64,000 bases of DNA from Streptomyces sp. NBC_00568 (lineage in GTDB: Bacteria; Actinomycetota; Actinomycetes; Streptomycetales; Streptomycetaceae): assembly GCF_026341855.1 (NCBI RefSeq), contig NZ_JAPENW010000001.1, positions 4,269,001 through 4,333,000 of the forward strand, written 5' to 3'. Every line of letters begins with the position of its first letter. Within the stretch, counting starts at the first letter, position 1. The position numbers and the translations under genes are program-made. Below are positions 32,681 to 43,415 of the stretch, one piece after another. Under the pieces are notes generated by a model that made no database searches, had not been told where the DNA came from, and saw nothing but the letters and a program-made list of their open reading frames with translations.

Positions 32681-32974
32681 ACCACGGCCTCACGGCCGTC
32701 CGGTGGTGTGGACCGAGCACGTTCGGTGGCCGAACGGGGCCTTTCGGGCGCGGGACACGCTCCGTCACAAAAAATGATCGATCAAATGAGTCACGAAGGT
32801 CACAGAGCACTTCCAGTTGCGGGACGAACGGGGCAGGATGAGCAGGTTGGCGGCACTGAGTGCCGCCGATAGGCCCAATGGTCGACCCCGAGTGCACTCT
32901 CCAGGGCCAAATGGGGGATGGTAGAGACAGTCAGGGCACCTCGAAGAAGAGGCACAACGTCGGTGAGGGATGAC
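32681..32974 (+). promoter_or_regulatory. Citrate synthase promoter region with operator-like dyad
   Basis: In this 294-bp gap an A/T-richer patch at 32764-32803 holds the perfect decamer palindrome TGATCGATCA (32775-32784) flanked by three GTCAC words. The remainder is ordinary GC-rich sequence with a ribosome site (GAGGGA, 32965-32970) for the next gene. The dyad is a candidate binding site for a TCA-cycle regulator. Confidence 0.45.
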
Positions 32975-34264
32975 GTGAGCGACAACTCTGTAGTACTGCG
33001 GTACGGCGATGGCGAGTACACCTACCCGGTGATCGACAGCACCGTCGGCGACAAGGGCTTCGACATCGGCAAGCTCCGCGCCCAGACCGGTCTGGTGACG
33101 CTGGACAGCGGGTACGGCAATACCGCCGCCTATAAATCCGCGATCACCTATCTCGACGGTGAGCAGGGCATCCTTCGGTACCGCGGCTACCCGATCGAGC
33201 AGCTGGCCGAGCGTTCCACCTTCCTTGAGGTGGCGTACCTGCTGATCAACGGTGAGCTTCCGAACGTCGACGAGCTCTCCACCTTCAAGAACGAAATCAC
33301 GCAGCACACCCTGCTGCACGAGGACGTCAAGAACTTCTACAGGGGCTTCCCGCGCGACGCCCACCCGATGGCGATGCTGTCCTCGGTCGTCTCGGCGCTG
33401 TCGACCTTCTACCAGGACAGCCACAACCCGTTCGACGAGAAGCAGCGCAACCTCTCCACGATCCGGCTGCTCGCCAAGCTTCCGACGATCGCGGCGTACG
33501 CCTACAAGAAGTCGATCGGTCACCCCTTCGTCTACCCGCGCAACGACCTCGGGTACGTCGAGAACTTCCTGCGCATGACCTTCTCGGTCCCCGCCCAGGA
33601 GTACGAGCTCGACCCGGTCGTCGTCTCCGCGCTGGACAAGCTGCTCATCCTGCACGCGGACCACGAGCAGAACTGTTCGACGTCCACCGTGCGTCTGGTC
33701 GGCTCCTCGCAGGCGAACATGTTCGCCTCGATCTCCGCCGGCATCTCGGCCCTGTGGGGCCCGCTGCACGGCGGCGCCAACCAGTCGGTCCTGGAGATGC
33801 TGGAGGGCATCAAGGCCAACGGCGGCGACGTCGACTCCTTCATCCGCAAGGTGAAGAACAAGGAGGACGGCGTCCGCCTGATGGGCTTCGGCCACCGGGT
33901 GTACAAGTCCTTCGACCCGCGCGCCAAGATCATCAAGGCCGCGGCGCACGACGTCCTGTCCGCTCTCGGCAAGTCCGACGAGCTGCTGGACATCGCGCTC
34001 AAGCTGGAGGAGCACGCGCTCTCCGACGATTACTTCGTCTCGCGCAACCTCTACCCGAACGTCGACTTCTACACCGGCCTGATCTACCGCGCCATGGGCT
34101 TCCCGACCGAGATGTTCACGGTCCTGTTCGCCCTCGGCCGGCTGCCGGGCTGGATCGCCCAGTGGCACGAGATGATCAAGGAGCCCGGCTCCCGCATCGG
34201 CCGCCCGCGTCAGATCTACACGGGTGTCGTCGAGCGCGACTTCGTGCCGGTCGAGGCTCGCTGA
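32975..34264 (+). CDS. citA: Citrate synthase (hexameric type)
   Basis: 429 residues from GTG 32975 (SDNSVVLRYGDGEYTYPVID), four bases after GAGGGA. It condenses oxaloacetate and acetyl-CoA to citrate, the entry step of the TCA cycle. Catalytic His residues lie in LHADHEQNCSTSTVRLVGSS and GPLHGGANQ, and the catalytic His/Asp region in MGFGHRVYKSFDPRAK. The N-terminal beta-rich extension and the length are those of NADH-regulated, E. coli GltA-like hexamers and match Streptomyces CitA, which is needed for normal development. Flanked by recD2 and, on the other strand, copA, an arrangement I recall from S. coelicolor. A hairpin terminator follows. Confidence 0.96.
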   Translation: MSDNSVVLRYGDGEYTYPVIDSTVGDKGFDIGKLRAQTGLVTLDSGYGNTAAYKSAITYLDGEQGILRYRGYPIEQLAERSTFLEVAYLLINGELPNVDELSTFKNEITQHTLLHEDVKNFYRGFPRDAHPMAMLSSVVSALSTFYQDSHNPFDEKQRNLSTIRLLAKLPTIAAYAYKKSIGHPFVYPRNDLGYVENFLRMTFSVPAQEYELDPVVVSALDKLLILHADHEQNCSTSTVRLVGSSQANMFASISAGISALWGPLHGGANQSVLEMLEGIKANGGDVDSFIRKVKNKEDGVRLMGFGHRVYKSFDPRAKIIKAAAHDVLSALGKSDELLDIALKLEEHALSDDYFVSRNLYPNVDFYTGLIYRAMGFPTEMFTVLFALGRLPGWIAQWHEMIKEPGSRIGRPRQIYTGVVERDFVPVEAR

Positions 34265-34331
34265 CGCCTGCACGACAGATCGCCGGGTCCCGTACGCGGG
34301 GCCCGGCGAACTCGTACCGCGGCAGAAAAAC

Positions 34332-34384
34332 GGAAAGCGCCCTGCTACTGGTCCCCCCACGGGCCGGCAGTCAGGGCGCTTTCC
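34332..34384 (+). terminator. Terminator after citrate synthase
   Basis: GGAAAGCGCCCTG (34332-34344) and CAGGGCGCTTTCC (34372-34384) pair over 13 bp with a 27-nt loop, 68 bases after the stop codon. Confidence 0.8.
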
Positions 34385-34675
34385 TTGTCCCGGTGCGGAT
34401 TCCCCCCACGGGATCCGGCCGGGCGTCTGTGGGACAGCGCCTGAATCGCTGTGTGCCGGCACGGGGCCGGCGGTGAGCCGAGCGAGCGGAGCTCGCTGTA
34501 CTGCGGTGGTGCGGTGCGATCTGCCGGGACGCGTACGGATCGGGAGGGCCGCTCAAAGCTCCCCGGTGTACGTGCCCCGGCGACGCAATTTCCGGGAACG
34601 TCCCCCAAGACATCCCCAGATGCCAGTCACGCCCCCCAAGACGCTTCTGACATCGCCAACTTAGACTGACGAACC

Positions 34676-34847
34676 CCTTCGATGGTTACGTTCACGTCAC
34701 TGTGATCTGTGTCTCTTGCATATGTCCTGAAGATAGGCAAGAGCCCCGATATGGGAATCGGGAACCAAGCGTAAGGAAGATGCGCGAGCCTTGTGAAGAG
34801 CTTATGTGAGGCTCCCGTTGGACTCTAGGGGGACTCATGCATCGTCG
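34676..34847 (+). promoter_or_regulatory. Orphan leader-like region: two hairpins, ribosome site, nine-codon ORF
   Basis: The gap between the citA terminator and the 3' end of copA (34385-34847) has no ordinary gene. Its right part is clearly poorer in G+C than its surroundings. On the plus strand it reads: hairpin CTCTTGC/GCAAGAG (34713-34719/34737-34743), hairpin CCCGAT/ATCGGG (34745-34750/34757-34762), then AAGGAAG and an ATG at 34779 opening MREPCEELM-stop. About 30 bases on, a second start at 34837 runs 45 codons antisense into copA. It resembles an expressed 5' leader whose downstream gene is missing or very short. Confidence 0.35.
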
Positions 34848-37091
<2,244 letters not shown>

Positions 37092-37182
37092 GATCCGGCT
37101 CCAGGAATGAGCCGGGCCGTGCGGAGCCGGTATCAGCCGGTCGGCACGGCCCGGTACGGAGGAGAGGGGCTGCTGAGTCCGC

Positions 37183-37422
37183 TCAGGCCGGGCCGACGAG
37201 CTCGAAGCCCGCCTCGTCCACCGCGGCGCGGACGGCGTTCCCGTCGAGCGCGGTCTCGGAGACGACGGTGACCTCGCCGGTCGAGGCGACGGCCTTCACC
37301 GAGGTGACGCCGGGGATCTCGGAGATCTCGCTGCTGACGGAGCCTTCACAGTGTCCGCAGCTCATCCCGCTCACCTGGTAGACGGCGGTGACGGAACCCG
37401 GGGTGTCGGTCTGCGCGGTCAT
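37183..37422 (-). CDS. copZ: Copper chaperone
   Basis: 79 residues from ATG 37422, with AGGAGC upstream. A single HMA fold with the copper site SGMSCGHC (C22/C25); His between the Cys residues is usual for actinobacterial CopZ. It delivers Cu(I) to CopA. First gene of the copZ-copA unit under the CsoR-type box at 37510-37526. Confidence 0.93.
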   Translation of the reverse strand: MTAQTDTPGSVTAVYQVSGMSCGHCEGSVSSEISEIPGVTSVKAVASTGEVTVVSETALDGNAVRAAVDEAGFELVGPA

Positions 37423-37509
37423 GGCGTTGCTCCTCGTCGAGGCGTCCGGTGCGTGCGTGCGGGGAGGGGCCCCTGGGAACCCAGGGTTCTCCCCGATGGT
37501 CACCACACT

Positions 37510-37526
37510 ATACCCCTAGGGGGTAT
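37510..37526 (-). promoter_or_regulatory. CsoR-type copper operator
   Basis: ATACCCCTAGGGGGTAT is nearly perfectly palindromic and fits the streptomycete CsoR consensus ATACCC-N4/5-GGGTAT. It is about 90 bp upstream of copZ, where copper-free CsoR would block transcription. No csoR gene is visible in the window. Confidence 0.85.
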
Positions 37527-37669
37527 TTATCCAAGCGAGCCCGGGTGTGCCCGGCGGCTGATTCCGGGTCGAGGATCACTGATTGATTTGTCCGAACCTT
37601 ATGGCAAAGATCCCTGATGTCGCAGACGGGAAGACTGGTGCCGTCGATGCCCGGTGCGTTTGGCGTGAC

Positions 37670-38344
37670 TCAGTGGCCGACGGGGTGCTCGTCCCCGAGG
37701 ATCGGCTCCAGGTAGCGGTGCATGACCGTCTTCAGCTCCGCGACGTAGGCGTCCCGCTCGGCGCCCTCGTGGGACATGATCAGGGTGAGGCCGGCCTTGA
37801 AGAGGTGGAGCGTCATGTTCGCCGTGCGGGCGCGCTCGCCGGGCGGGAGGTCCGGCACACGGGTCGCGATCATCTCCTCGACGCGGGCGAGGAGGGCGCA
37901 GTGCACACTGCCGATCTCCTCGGCGATCGGTCCCGGGATGTCGGGACCGTGCATCAGGACGGCGAAGGCCGGGTTCTCGACGTTGAACGCGATCAGCGGG
38001 TCGAGGACCGCGTCGAGCATCCGGTCCAGCGGGAGGCCGATGTTCTCCGGCGTGAGCGCCTGTCCGTGCGACCGGGCCCAGTGCTCCAGCAGCTGGTCGC
38101 CGAGGCCGACCGCGATGGCTTCCTTGTTCGGGAAGAACTGGTAGAGCGTGCCGGGTGAGACGCCGGCCTCGCGGGCGATGGCGTTCGTGCTCGCCGCCGT
38201 GTAGCCGGACTGGCAGAACACGGAGGCCGCCGCCTCCAGGAGCTGGGCGATGCGGCGCTCGCCGCGGGCCTGCCTGCGGCGCGGCTTCTCCTCGGAGCGC
38301 TGCTGCCGCGTCGGTGACTCCTCGGCCTGCTGCTTCTCGGGCAC
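37670..38344 (-). CDS. TetR-family repressor, probably of the adjacent MMPL transporter
   Basis: About 224 residues from GTG 38344; the open frame upstream would run through the operator, so a later start is preferred. The N-terminus is a charged disordered stretch. The TetR DNA-binding domain is IAQLLEAAASVFCQSGYTAASTNAIAREAGVSPGTLYQFFPNKEAIAVGL. An all-helical ligand domain follows, with several His and Met residues. It is divergent from an MMPL-type exporter gene, and two TetR-like operator copies lie between them. The ligand is probably a lipid or toxic hydrophobic compound exported by the MMPL protein. Confidence 0.92.
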   Translation of the reverse strand: MPEKQQAEESPTRQQRSEEKPRRRQARGERRIAQLLEAAASVFCQSGYTAASTNAIAREAGVSPGTLYQFFPNKEAIAVGLGDQLLEHWARSHGQALTPENIGLPLDRMLDAVLDPLIAFNVENPAFAVLMHGPDIPGPIAEEIGSVHCALLARVEEMIATRVPDLPPGERARTANMTLHLFKAGLTLIMSHEGAERDAYVAELKTVMHRYLEPILGDEHPVGH

Positions 38345-38375
38345 GGTTATCCCCAGCTTCTCGGGACGCGATTGA

Positions 38376-38430
38376 CAAACACGAGTGGTCGCTCGCATTC
38401 TTGAAAAACGCGAGCGATGGCTCGTGTTTG
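38376..38430. promoter_or_regulatory. Double TetR operator nested in a large inverted repeat
   Basis: CAAACACGAG (38376-38385) and CTCGTGTTTG (38421-38430) form the outer arms, GCTCGC (38391-38396) and GCGAGC (38410-38415) the inner. Over 21 nt the arms match at 18 positions. Each arm is itself a dyad CGAG-N6-CTCG, so two TetR dimers could bind. It lies between the TetR and MMPL start codons. Confidence 0.75.
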
Positions 38431-38509
38431 CCATTCTATGGCAATGGGCGATCCATGCTGCCTGCACGGGTGCGGGCCATCAGGATCACGGTGAAGGGGA
38501 CACCGCATC

Positions 38510-40777
38510 ATGTCCGAAGTCGACGACGCGGGTGACGGACCCGGAGCGAGGTCCGGCGAGGGCTCGGAGGCAGGCTCGGGCGGGGGTGGGCGGCTCGGCG
38601 GATGGACCCGGTTCGTGACCGCGCGGCCGCGGCTCTCCCTGCTCGTGGCCCTCCTGCTGACCGCGCTCGCCGTGGTCGCGGGCAGCGGGGTCGCCGACCG
38701 GCTGGGCAGCGGAGGCTGGGAGGACCCGACCGCGCAGTCGACGTACGCGACCAAGGCGCTGGAGCGGGAGTTCCCCGCCTCGCAGCCCAATCTGCTGCTC
38801 CTTCTCGACGCGGGCGCCGCCTCGGTCGACGACCCTTCCGTCGCCGCCGAGGCCAAGCGGCTCACGGCACGCCTGGCCACCGAGCGGGGTGTCACGGGCG
38901 TCGGTTCCTACTGGCAGTCCGGTTCCCCCGCGCTGAAGGCGCGTGACGGACACGAGGCGCTGATCGCCGCGCGCATCACCGGCGACGAGAAGACCGCGTC
39001 CGACACCCTCGACCGACTCGCACCCTCCTTCCGCGGAAGGAGCGGCCCCGTCGAGGTCGAGGTCGGCGGACCGGTCGCCGTCCGGCACGAGATGCAGACG
39101 ACCATCCGCGAGGACCTGACCCGGGCCGAGATGATCGCCCTGCCGGTGACCCTCCTGCTGCTGGTCATGGTCTTCGGGAGCGCCGTCGCGGCCCTGCTGC
39201 CGCTCGGGGTCGGCATCATCGCGATCCTCGGCACCAACGCCGTGCTGCGCGGCCTCACCGAGGTCACGGACGTCTCGGTCTTCGCGATGAACCTGACCAC
39301 GGCCCTCGGTCTCGGTCTCGCCATCGACTACGCCCTGTTCATCGTCCGCAGGTTCCGTGAGGAGCTGGCCACCGGCGCCCCGCCGCGCACCGCGGTCGGC
39401 ACCACCCTGCGCACCGCGGGCCGCACGGTGCTCTTCTCCGCCCTCACCGTCGCGGTGTCCCTGGCCGCGATGCTGCTCTTCCCGCAGTACTTCCTGCGCT
39501 CCTTCGCCTACGCCGGCATCGCCGTCGTGCTGCTGGCCGCGGCCGCCGCCCTGATTCTGCTCCCCGCGGCGCTGGTGCTCCTCGGCGACCGGGTGAACTC
39601 CCTGGACCTGCGGCGCCTGTTCCGCCGCGGAAGGCCGCGTCCGGCCGACGGCGGGGCCGCCTGGGGACGCATGGCCTCCCTCGTGATGCGCAGGGCACCG
39701 CTCTTCGCGGTGGCCACCACGGCCGGCCTCATCGTCCTCGGACTGCCCTTCCTGGGCGTGAAGTTCGGCACGGCCGACGACCGCCAGCTGCCCTCGGGCG
39801 CGGAGTCCCACATCGTCCAGCAGCACATCCGCGACGGCTTCCCGGGCAGTCCCGGCGGCGGTCTGGAGGTCCTGGCCGAGGGAGCGGCCACCCCGACCCA
39901 GTACGCCCGGTACAGGGAGCGGATCGCCGCGCTGCCCGAGGTGCTGCGTGTGGACGGGCCCCTGGTGAAGGGCGACGCGGCGTACTTCACGGTGCTGCCG
40001 AAGGGCGAGGCCGTGGACGAGGGGGCCCAGCGGCTGGTGGGCGAACTCCGGGCGGCGGACGCTCCGTTCGAGACCTCCGTGACCGGCACGGCGGCCGTCC
40101 TGGTCGACTCCAAGCACGCGATAGCCGACCGGCTGCCGTGGGCGGTCGCGTTCATCGCGATCGTCACGCTGTTCCTGGTGTTCCTGCTGACCGGCAGCGT
40201 GCTGATCCCGGTCCAGGCGGTGCTGCTCAACGCGCTCAGCCTGACCGCGATGTTCGGTGCGGTGGTCTGGGTCTTCCAGGACGGCCATCTCTCCGGCCTC
40301 CTCGACTTCACCAGCTCCGGTTCGATCGAGACGACCCTCCCGGTCCTGATGTTCTGCGTCGCCTTCGGCCTCTCCATGGACTACGGCGTCTTCCTCCTCT
40401 CCCGTATCAAGGAGGAGTACGACCACACCGGCGACCACCGGGAGGCGGTCCGCTTCGGGCTCCAGCGCACCGGCGGGCTCATCACCGCCGCCGCGGTCAT
40501 CCTCGCGGTGGTGATGGTCGCCATCGGCACCTCCCGGATCGCCAACACCAAGATGCTCGGTCTGGGCATCGCGCTCGCCGTGCTGATGGACGCGATGGTC
40601 GTCCGCAGCCTGCTGGTCCCGGCGGTCATGCGCCTGACCGGCCGGGCCACCTGGTGGGCGCCCGGACCGCTGCGGCGCTTCCACGACCGGTTCGGACTCA
40701 GCGAGGGGGAGGCGCCGGAGGCGGCCCCGGTACCGGCGACCGAGCCCGGCCGGGACAAGGCGGGCGCGCGCGGATAG
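38510..40777 (+). CDS. MMPL-family RND transporter
   Basis: 755 residues. Twelve membrane segments fall in two repeats, each with a large extracytoplasmic loop (about residues 60-195 and 415-545). The proton-relay Asp-Tyr pairs of MmpL proteins are present: GLGLAIDYALFIVRRFREE and FGLSMDYGVFLLSRIKEEYD. The GGWEDPTAQSTYATKALEREFP start of loop 1 is typical of actinobacterial MMPL (SCO-type) exporters. These move lipids or hydrophobic compounds out of the membrane using the proton gradient. The N-terminus is Gly/Ser-rich and disordered, as is the C-terminal tail. Expression is likely repressed by the divergent TetR protein. Confidence 0.93.
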   Translation: MSEVDDAGDGPGARSGEGSEAGSGGGGRLGGWTRFVTARPRLSLLVALLLTALAVVAGSGVADRLGSGGWEDPTAQSTYATKALEREFPASQPNLLLLLDAGAASVDDPSVAAEAKRLTARLATERGVTGVGSYWQSGSPALKARDGHEALIAARITGDEKTASDTLDRLAPSFRGRSGPVEVEVGGPVAVRHEMQTTIREDLTRAEMIALPVTLLLLVMVFGSAVAALLPLGVGIIAILGTNAVLRGLTEVTDVSVFAMNLTTALGLGLAIDYALFIVRRFREELATGAPPRTAVGTTLRTAGRTVLFSALTVAVSLAAMLLFPQYFLRSFAYAGIAVVLLAAAAALILLPAALVLLGDRVNSLDLRRLFRRGRPRPADGGAAWGRMASLVMRRAPLFAVATTAGLIVLGLPFLGVKFGTADDRQLPSGAESHIVQQHIRDGFPGSPGGGLEVLAEGAATPTQYARYRERIAALPEVLRVDGPLVKGDAAYFTVLPKGEAVDEGAQRLVGELRAADAPFETSVTGTAAVLVDSKHAIADRLPWAVAFIAIVTLFLVFLLTGSVLIPVQAVLLNALSLTAMFGAVVWVFQDGHLSGLLDFTSSGSIETTLPVLMFCVAFGLSMDYGVFLLSRIKEEYDHTGDHREAVRFGLQRTGGLITAAAVILAVVMVAIGTSRIANTKMLGLGIALAVLMDAMVVRSLLVPAVMRLTGRATWWAPGPLRRFHDRFGLSEGEAPEAAPVPATEPGRDKAGARG

Positions 40778-40819
40778 CGTTCCCGGGGAAGGTGATCTCC
40801 GGGCGGAGGGCGGAAGCCG

Positions 40820-41863
40820 ATGCGGGCAGTGGTGTTCGAGCGGTACGGGGAGCCGGCCGAGGTGCGGGAGGTGGCGGACCCGGCGCCCGCGGAGCACGGG
40901 GTCGTGGTGCGCGTCGAGTCCACGGGGCTGTGCCGGAGCGACTGGCACGGCTGGATGGGCCACGACCCGGACATCACGCTGCCGCATGTTCCGGGGCACG
41001 AACTCGCCGGGGTGGTCGAGGCGGTGGGCGCCCGGGTGACCGGCTGGCACTCCGGCGACCGGGTCACCGTCCCCTTCGTGTGCGCCTGCGGAAGCTGTCC
41101 CGCGTGCGCGGCGGGCGACCAGCAGGTGTGCGAGCGGCAGACCCAGCCGGGGTTCACGCACTGGGGTTCCTTCGCCCGGTACGTGGCGCTCGACCACGCC
41201 GACGTGAACCTGATCGCGGTGCCGCCGGAGTTGTCCTTCGCGACGGCTGCCTCGCTGGGCTGCCGGTTCGCCACGGCGTTCCGGGCGGTGGCCGCCCAGG
41301 GAAGGGCGGCCGCGGGGGAGTGGGTCGCGGTGCACGGCTGTGGCGGTGTCGGCCTCTCGGCGGTGATGATCGCGGCGGCCTCCGGGGCCCGGGTCGTGGC
41401 CGTCGACGTGTCACCCGCGGCGCTCGACCTCGCGCGGAAGTTCGGGGCGGCGGAGTGTGTGGACGCCTCTGCCGTGGCCGACCCGGCGGAGGCGGTCCGT
41501 GAACTGACCGGCGGTGGCGCGCACGTGTCGCTGGACGCCCTCGGATCGCCCGCCACCTGCGCGGCCTCGGTGAACGGTCTGCGCCGTCGCGGCCGGCACG
41601 TCCAGGTCGGCCTGCTGCCCTCCCCGACCGGTACGACCCCGGTCCCGATGGCCCGTGTGATCGGCCTCGAACTCGAACTCCTCGGCAGCCACGGCATGGC
41701 CGCCCACGCCTATCCGGCGATGATGGAACTGGTCCGTGCCGGGACGCTCCGGCCCGACCTCCTGGTGACGTCCACCATCACACTGGACGCGGCACCGGCC
41801 GCACTGGCGGCCATGGGTTCGGCACCGGGCTCGGGGGTGACCGTCATCGAGCCGTGGAGCTGA
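40820..41863 (+). CDS. Zinc-dependent alcohol dehydrogenase (MDR superfamily)
   Basis: 347 residues. The catalytic zinc site is C38 with H60-E61 (GHELAG). The structural zinc lobe C90-x2-C93-x2-C96-x7-C104 is intact, so both zincs should be bound. Cofactor-binding motif HGCGGVGLSAVMIA, then VDVSPAALDLARKFGA, where the Asp favours NAD over NADP. The family oxidises alcohols or polyols to aldehydes and ketones; no substrate can be assigned. It starts 42 bp after the MMPL stop codon on the same strand and may be co-transcribed. Confidence 0.9.
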   Translation: MRAVVFERYGEPAEVREVADPAPAEHGVVVRVESTGLCRSDWHGWMGHDPDITLPHVPGHELAGVVEAVGARVTGWHSGDRVTVPFVCACGSCPACAAGDQQVCERQTQPGFTHWGSFARYVALDHADVNLIAVPPELSFATAASLGCRFATAFRAVAAQGRAAAGEWVAVHGCGGVGLSAVMIAAASGARVVAVDVSPAALDLARKFGAAECVDASAVADPAEAVRELTGGGAHVSLDALGSPATCAASVNGLRRRGRHVQVGLLPSPTGTTPVPMARVIGLELELLGSHGMAAHAYPAMMELVRAGTLRPDLLVTSTITLDAAPAALAAMGSAPGSGVTVIEPWS

Positions 41864-41899
41864 CGGTCCCGTGGAGCTGACGGTCCCACGGGCCGGTGG

Positions 41900-42478
41900 T
41901 CAGTGAGCCGTGGGGCCGGCGGGGTGTCCCCGGTGGGCGGCCCACTCCTGGGCGAGGACCGACATCCGTAGAGCGTCGATCCACTCGCCGTCGTGCAGGA
42001 GCGTCTGGCGCTCGACCCCCTCGGCCACGAAGCCGGCCTTCTCATAGGCGCGGCGGGCCCGGGGGTTGAAGGCGAAGACGTACAACGAGACGCGGTGCAG
42101 GGCCAGTTGCTCGAAGGCGTGTCCGACGATCAGCCGGGTGGCCTCGGTGCCCAGACCCCGGTCCCGGCCCCGGGGGCCGACGAGGATGCGGAACGTGCAG
42201 TTGCGGTTGTGCCGGTCCCACTCGTTCAGGACGGCCTCGCCGACCAGTTCACCGGTGGCGCGGTCCACCACACCGAGGTCCAGCCTGTCCGGCTGTTCGC
42301 CGCGCGTCCCGTACCAGGAACGCAGCCGCTCCGGCCCGAACTCCTCGTCGGGGCTGCCGGTGAGCCGCAGGACCTCGGGGTCGGCCAGGATCTCCGCCAT
42401 CACCGGGGCGTCGTCCGCGGTGAAGGGTCGCAGCAGGGTCTTCTCGCCGGTGAGGACGGGTTTCACGGAGAAGTTCAC
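41900..42478 (-). CDS. GNAT-family N-acetyltransferase
   Basis: 192 residues from GTG 42478 (NFSVKPVLTGEKTLLRPFTADD). A longer form from GTG 42628 would overlap the stop codon of the upstream regulator by four bases, but its extra 50 residues (LISGCPASGGLISGS) are repetitive and not conserved-looking. The RimJ-type motifs are clear: EAVLNEWDRHNRNCTFRILVGPRGRDRGLGTEATRLIVGHAF, then LYVFAFNPRARRAYEKAGFVAEG. It probably acetylates a small molecule or protein N-terminus. Downstream of a MerR-like regulator and possibly in its transcript. Confidence 0.85.
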   Translation of the reverse strand: MNFSVKPVLTGEKTLLRPFTADDAPVMAEILADPEVLRLTGSPDEEFGPERLRSWYGTRGEQPDRLDLGVVDRATGELVGEAVLNEWDRHNRNCTFRILVGPRGRDRGLGTEATRLIVGHAFEQLALHRVSLYVFAFNPRARRAYEKAGFVAEGVERQTLLHDGEWIDALRMSVLAQEWAAHRGHPAGPTAH

Positions 42479-42624
42479 CGGTGGATCATCGGCGGGCGAC
42501 CGGCACGGCGGCAAGCGAATTGGGGCGGTGCCCAACCCGTAGGCAAGGCACCCGGACATGAAGGACCCGGAGATGAGGCCCCCGGAGGCGGGGCACCCGG
42601 AGATGAGGCGCCCGGTGGAAGAGG

Positions 42625-42825
42625 TCACTCGTCTCTGCGGCTCCGGTTTCCCGGTCGCGAGGCGACCCAGGACCGGACGGTTTCCGCGTACCAGTAGGGC
42701 TTTCCGCCCTCGACATGGTCGGGCGGCGGCAGCAGCCCGTGCTTGCGGTAGGACCGCACCGTGTCCGGCTGCACCTTGATGTGCGCCGCGATCTCCTTGT
42801 ACGACCAGAGCCTACGGTCGGTCAT
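42625..42825 (-). CDS. Small MerR/BldC-like helix-turn-helix DNA-binding protein
   Basis: 66 residues from ATG 42825, with a strong GGGAGGTG site. The protein is one winged helix: RRLWSYKEIAAHIKVQPDTVRSYRKHGLL, then a Pro-rich wing (PPPDHVEGGKPYWY) and a closing helix AETVRSWVASRPG. Size and layout recall BldC and phage excisionases, which bind tandem direct repeats without an effector domain. Four copies of a GTGAC(A/G)C element lie 140-205 bp upstream and are plausible autoregulatory sites. Target genes are unknown; the downstream GNAT gene is the nearest candidate. Confidence 0.82.
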   Translation of the reverse strand: MTDRRLWSYKEIAAHIKVQPDTVRSYRKHGLLPPPDHVEGGKPYWYAETVRSWVASRPGNRSRRDE

Positions 42826-42963
42826 GAGTGGCACCTCCCTGCGCGCGCCGCGGCGGCGGCCTGGGGGTGGCCGTCGGGGGAGCCGGGCGCTGCGCTGGTG
42901 ATCACAAAGCCTGTGCCCCGTGAACGACGCGGCGTGAGGGCAGGGCAGCGGCTGTTGACCGGG

Positions 42964-43031
42964 TGTGACGCAAAACCCGCGTACACGCGACATGTGTGAC
43001 ACGAAGGTGTTTTTTGTGACACGAGTGACGC
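42964..43031. promoter_or_regulatory. Four direct repeats GTGAC(A/G)C upstream of the small HTH gene
   Basis: TGTGACGC (42964-42971), TGTGACAC (42995-43002), TGTGACAC (43015-43022) and AGTGACGC (43024-43031) all point the same way, with start-to-start spacings of 31, 20 and 9 bp and a T6 run between. The rest of the 564-bp gap 42826-43389 has no gene that I can support. Confidence 0.55.
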
Positions 43032-43324
43032 ATTGGTCGCCAGGGGCGGAAGTTCGTCGTGCCGGTGATGCCGGTGATGCCGAGGGGGTGTGTCGACCTG
43101 AGCGGAGGCAGGGCCGGAAGGGCCGGAAGGGCCGGGCCCTTTCCCGAACGCTCATCGTCGTTCGAGCGGAGGGACGCCCCCGACGCCCCTGCCGGCGGGC
43201 CCGGCCCACCGGCTCCCCGCGCCCCGCATCCCCCGGGGTCCGCGGCCGGAAACCACAGCCTGCCGTCGGCGCCGGCCGGTGGTCTTGGAGAAAATCGCCC
43301 TCCGGCCGATCGCGTTCCGCTCCG

Positions 43325-43415
43325 GAGCGGGTGTGCTCCGGGCCGTTCGGGCTCAGCCCGGGAGCGGGCGTGCTCCGGGCCGTTCGGGCTCAGCCCGGGA
43401 GCGGGCGTGCCCGGC
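43325..43415. repeat. 37-bp tandem repeat spanning the AraC stop codon
   Basis: A 37-bp unit beginning GAGCGGGYGTGCTCCGGGCC is repeated at 43325, 43362 and (partly) 43399, with one base difference. The stop codon of the AraC-family gene (43390-43392) lies inside the second copy, so the repeat overlaps the 3' end of the coding sequence. Confidence 0.85.

Noticed and set aside
42625..43040. Remnant of an integrative element around the excisionase-like protein
   Set aside because: No integrase, tRNA gene, att-like direct repeat or other phage gene is present, and the flanking genes look chromosomal.
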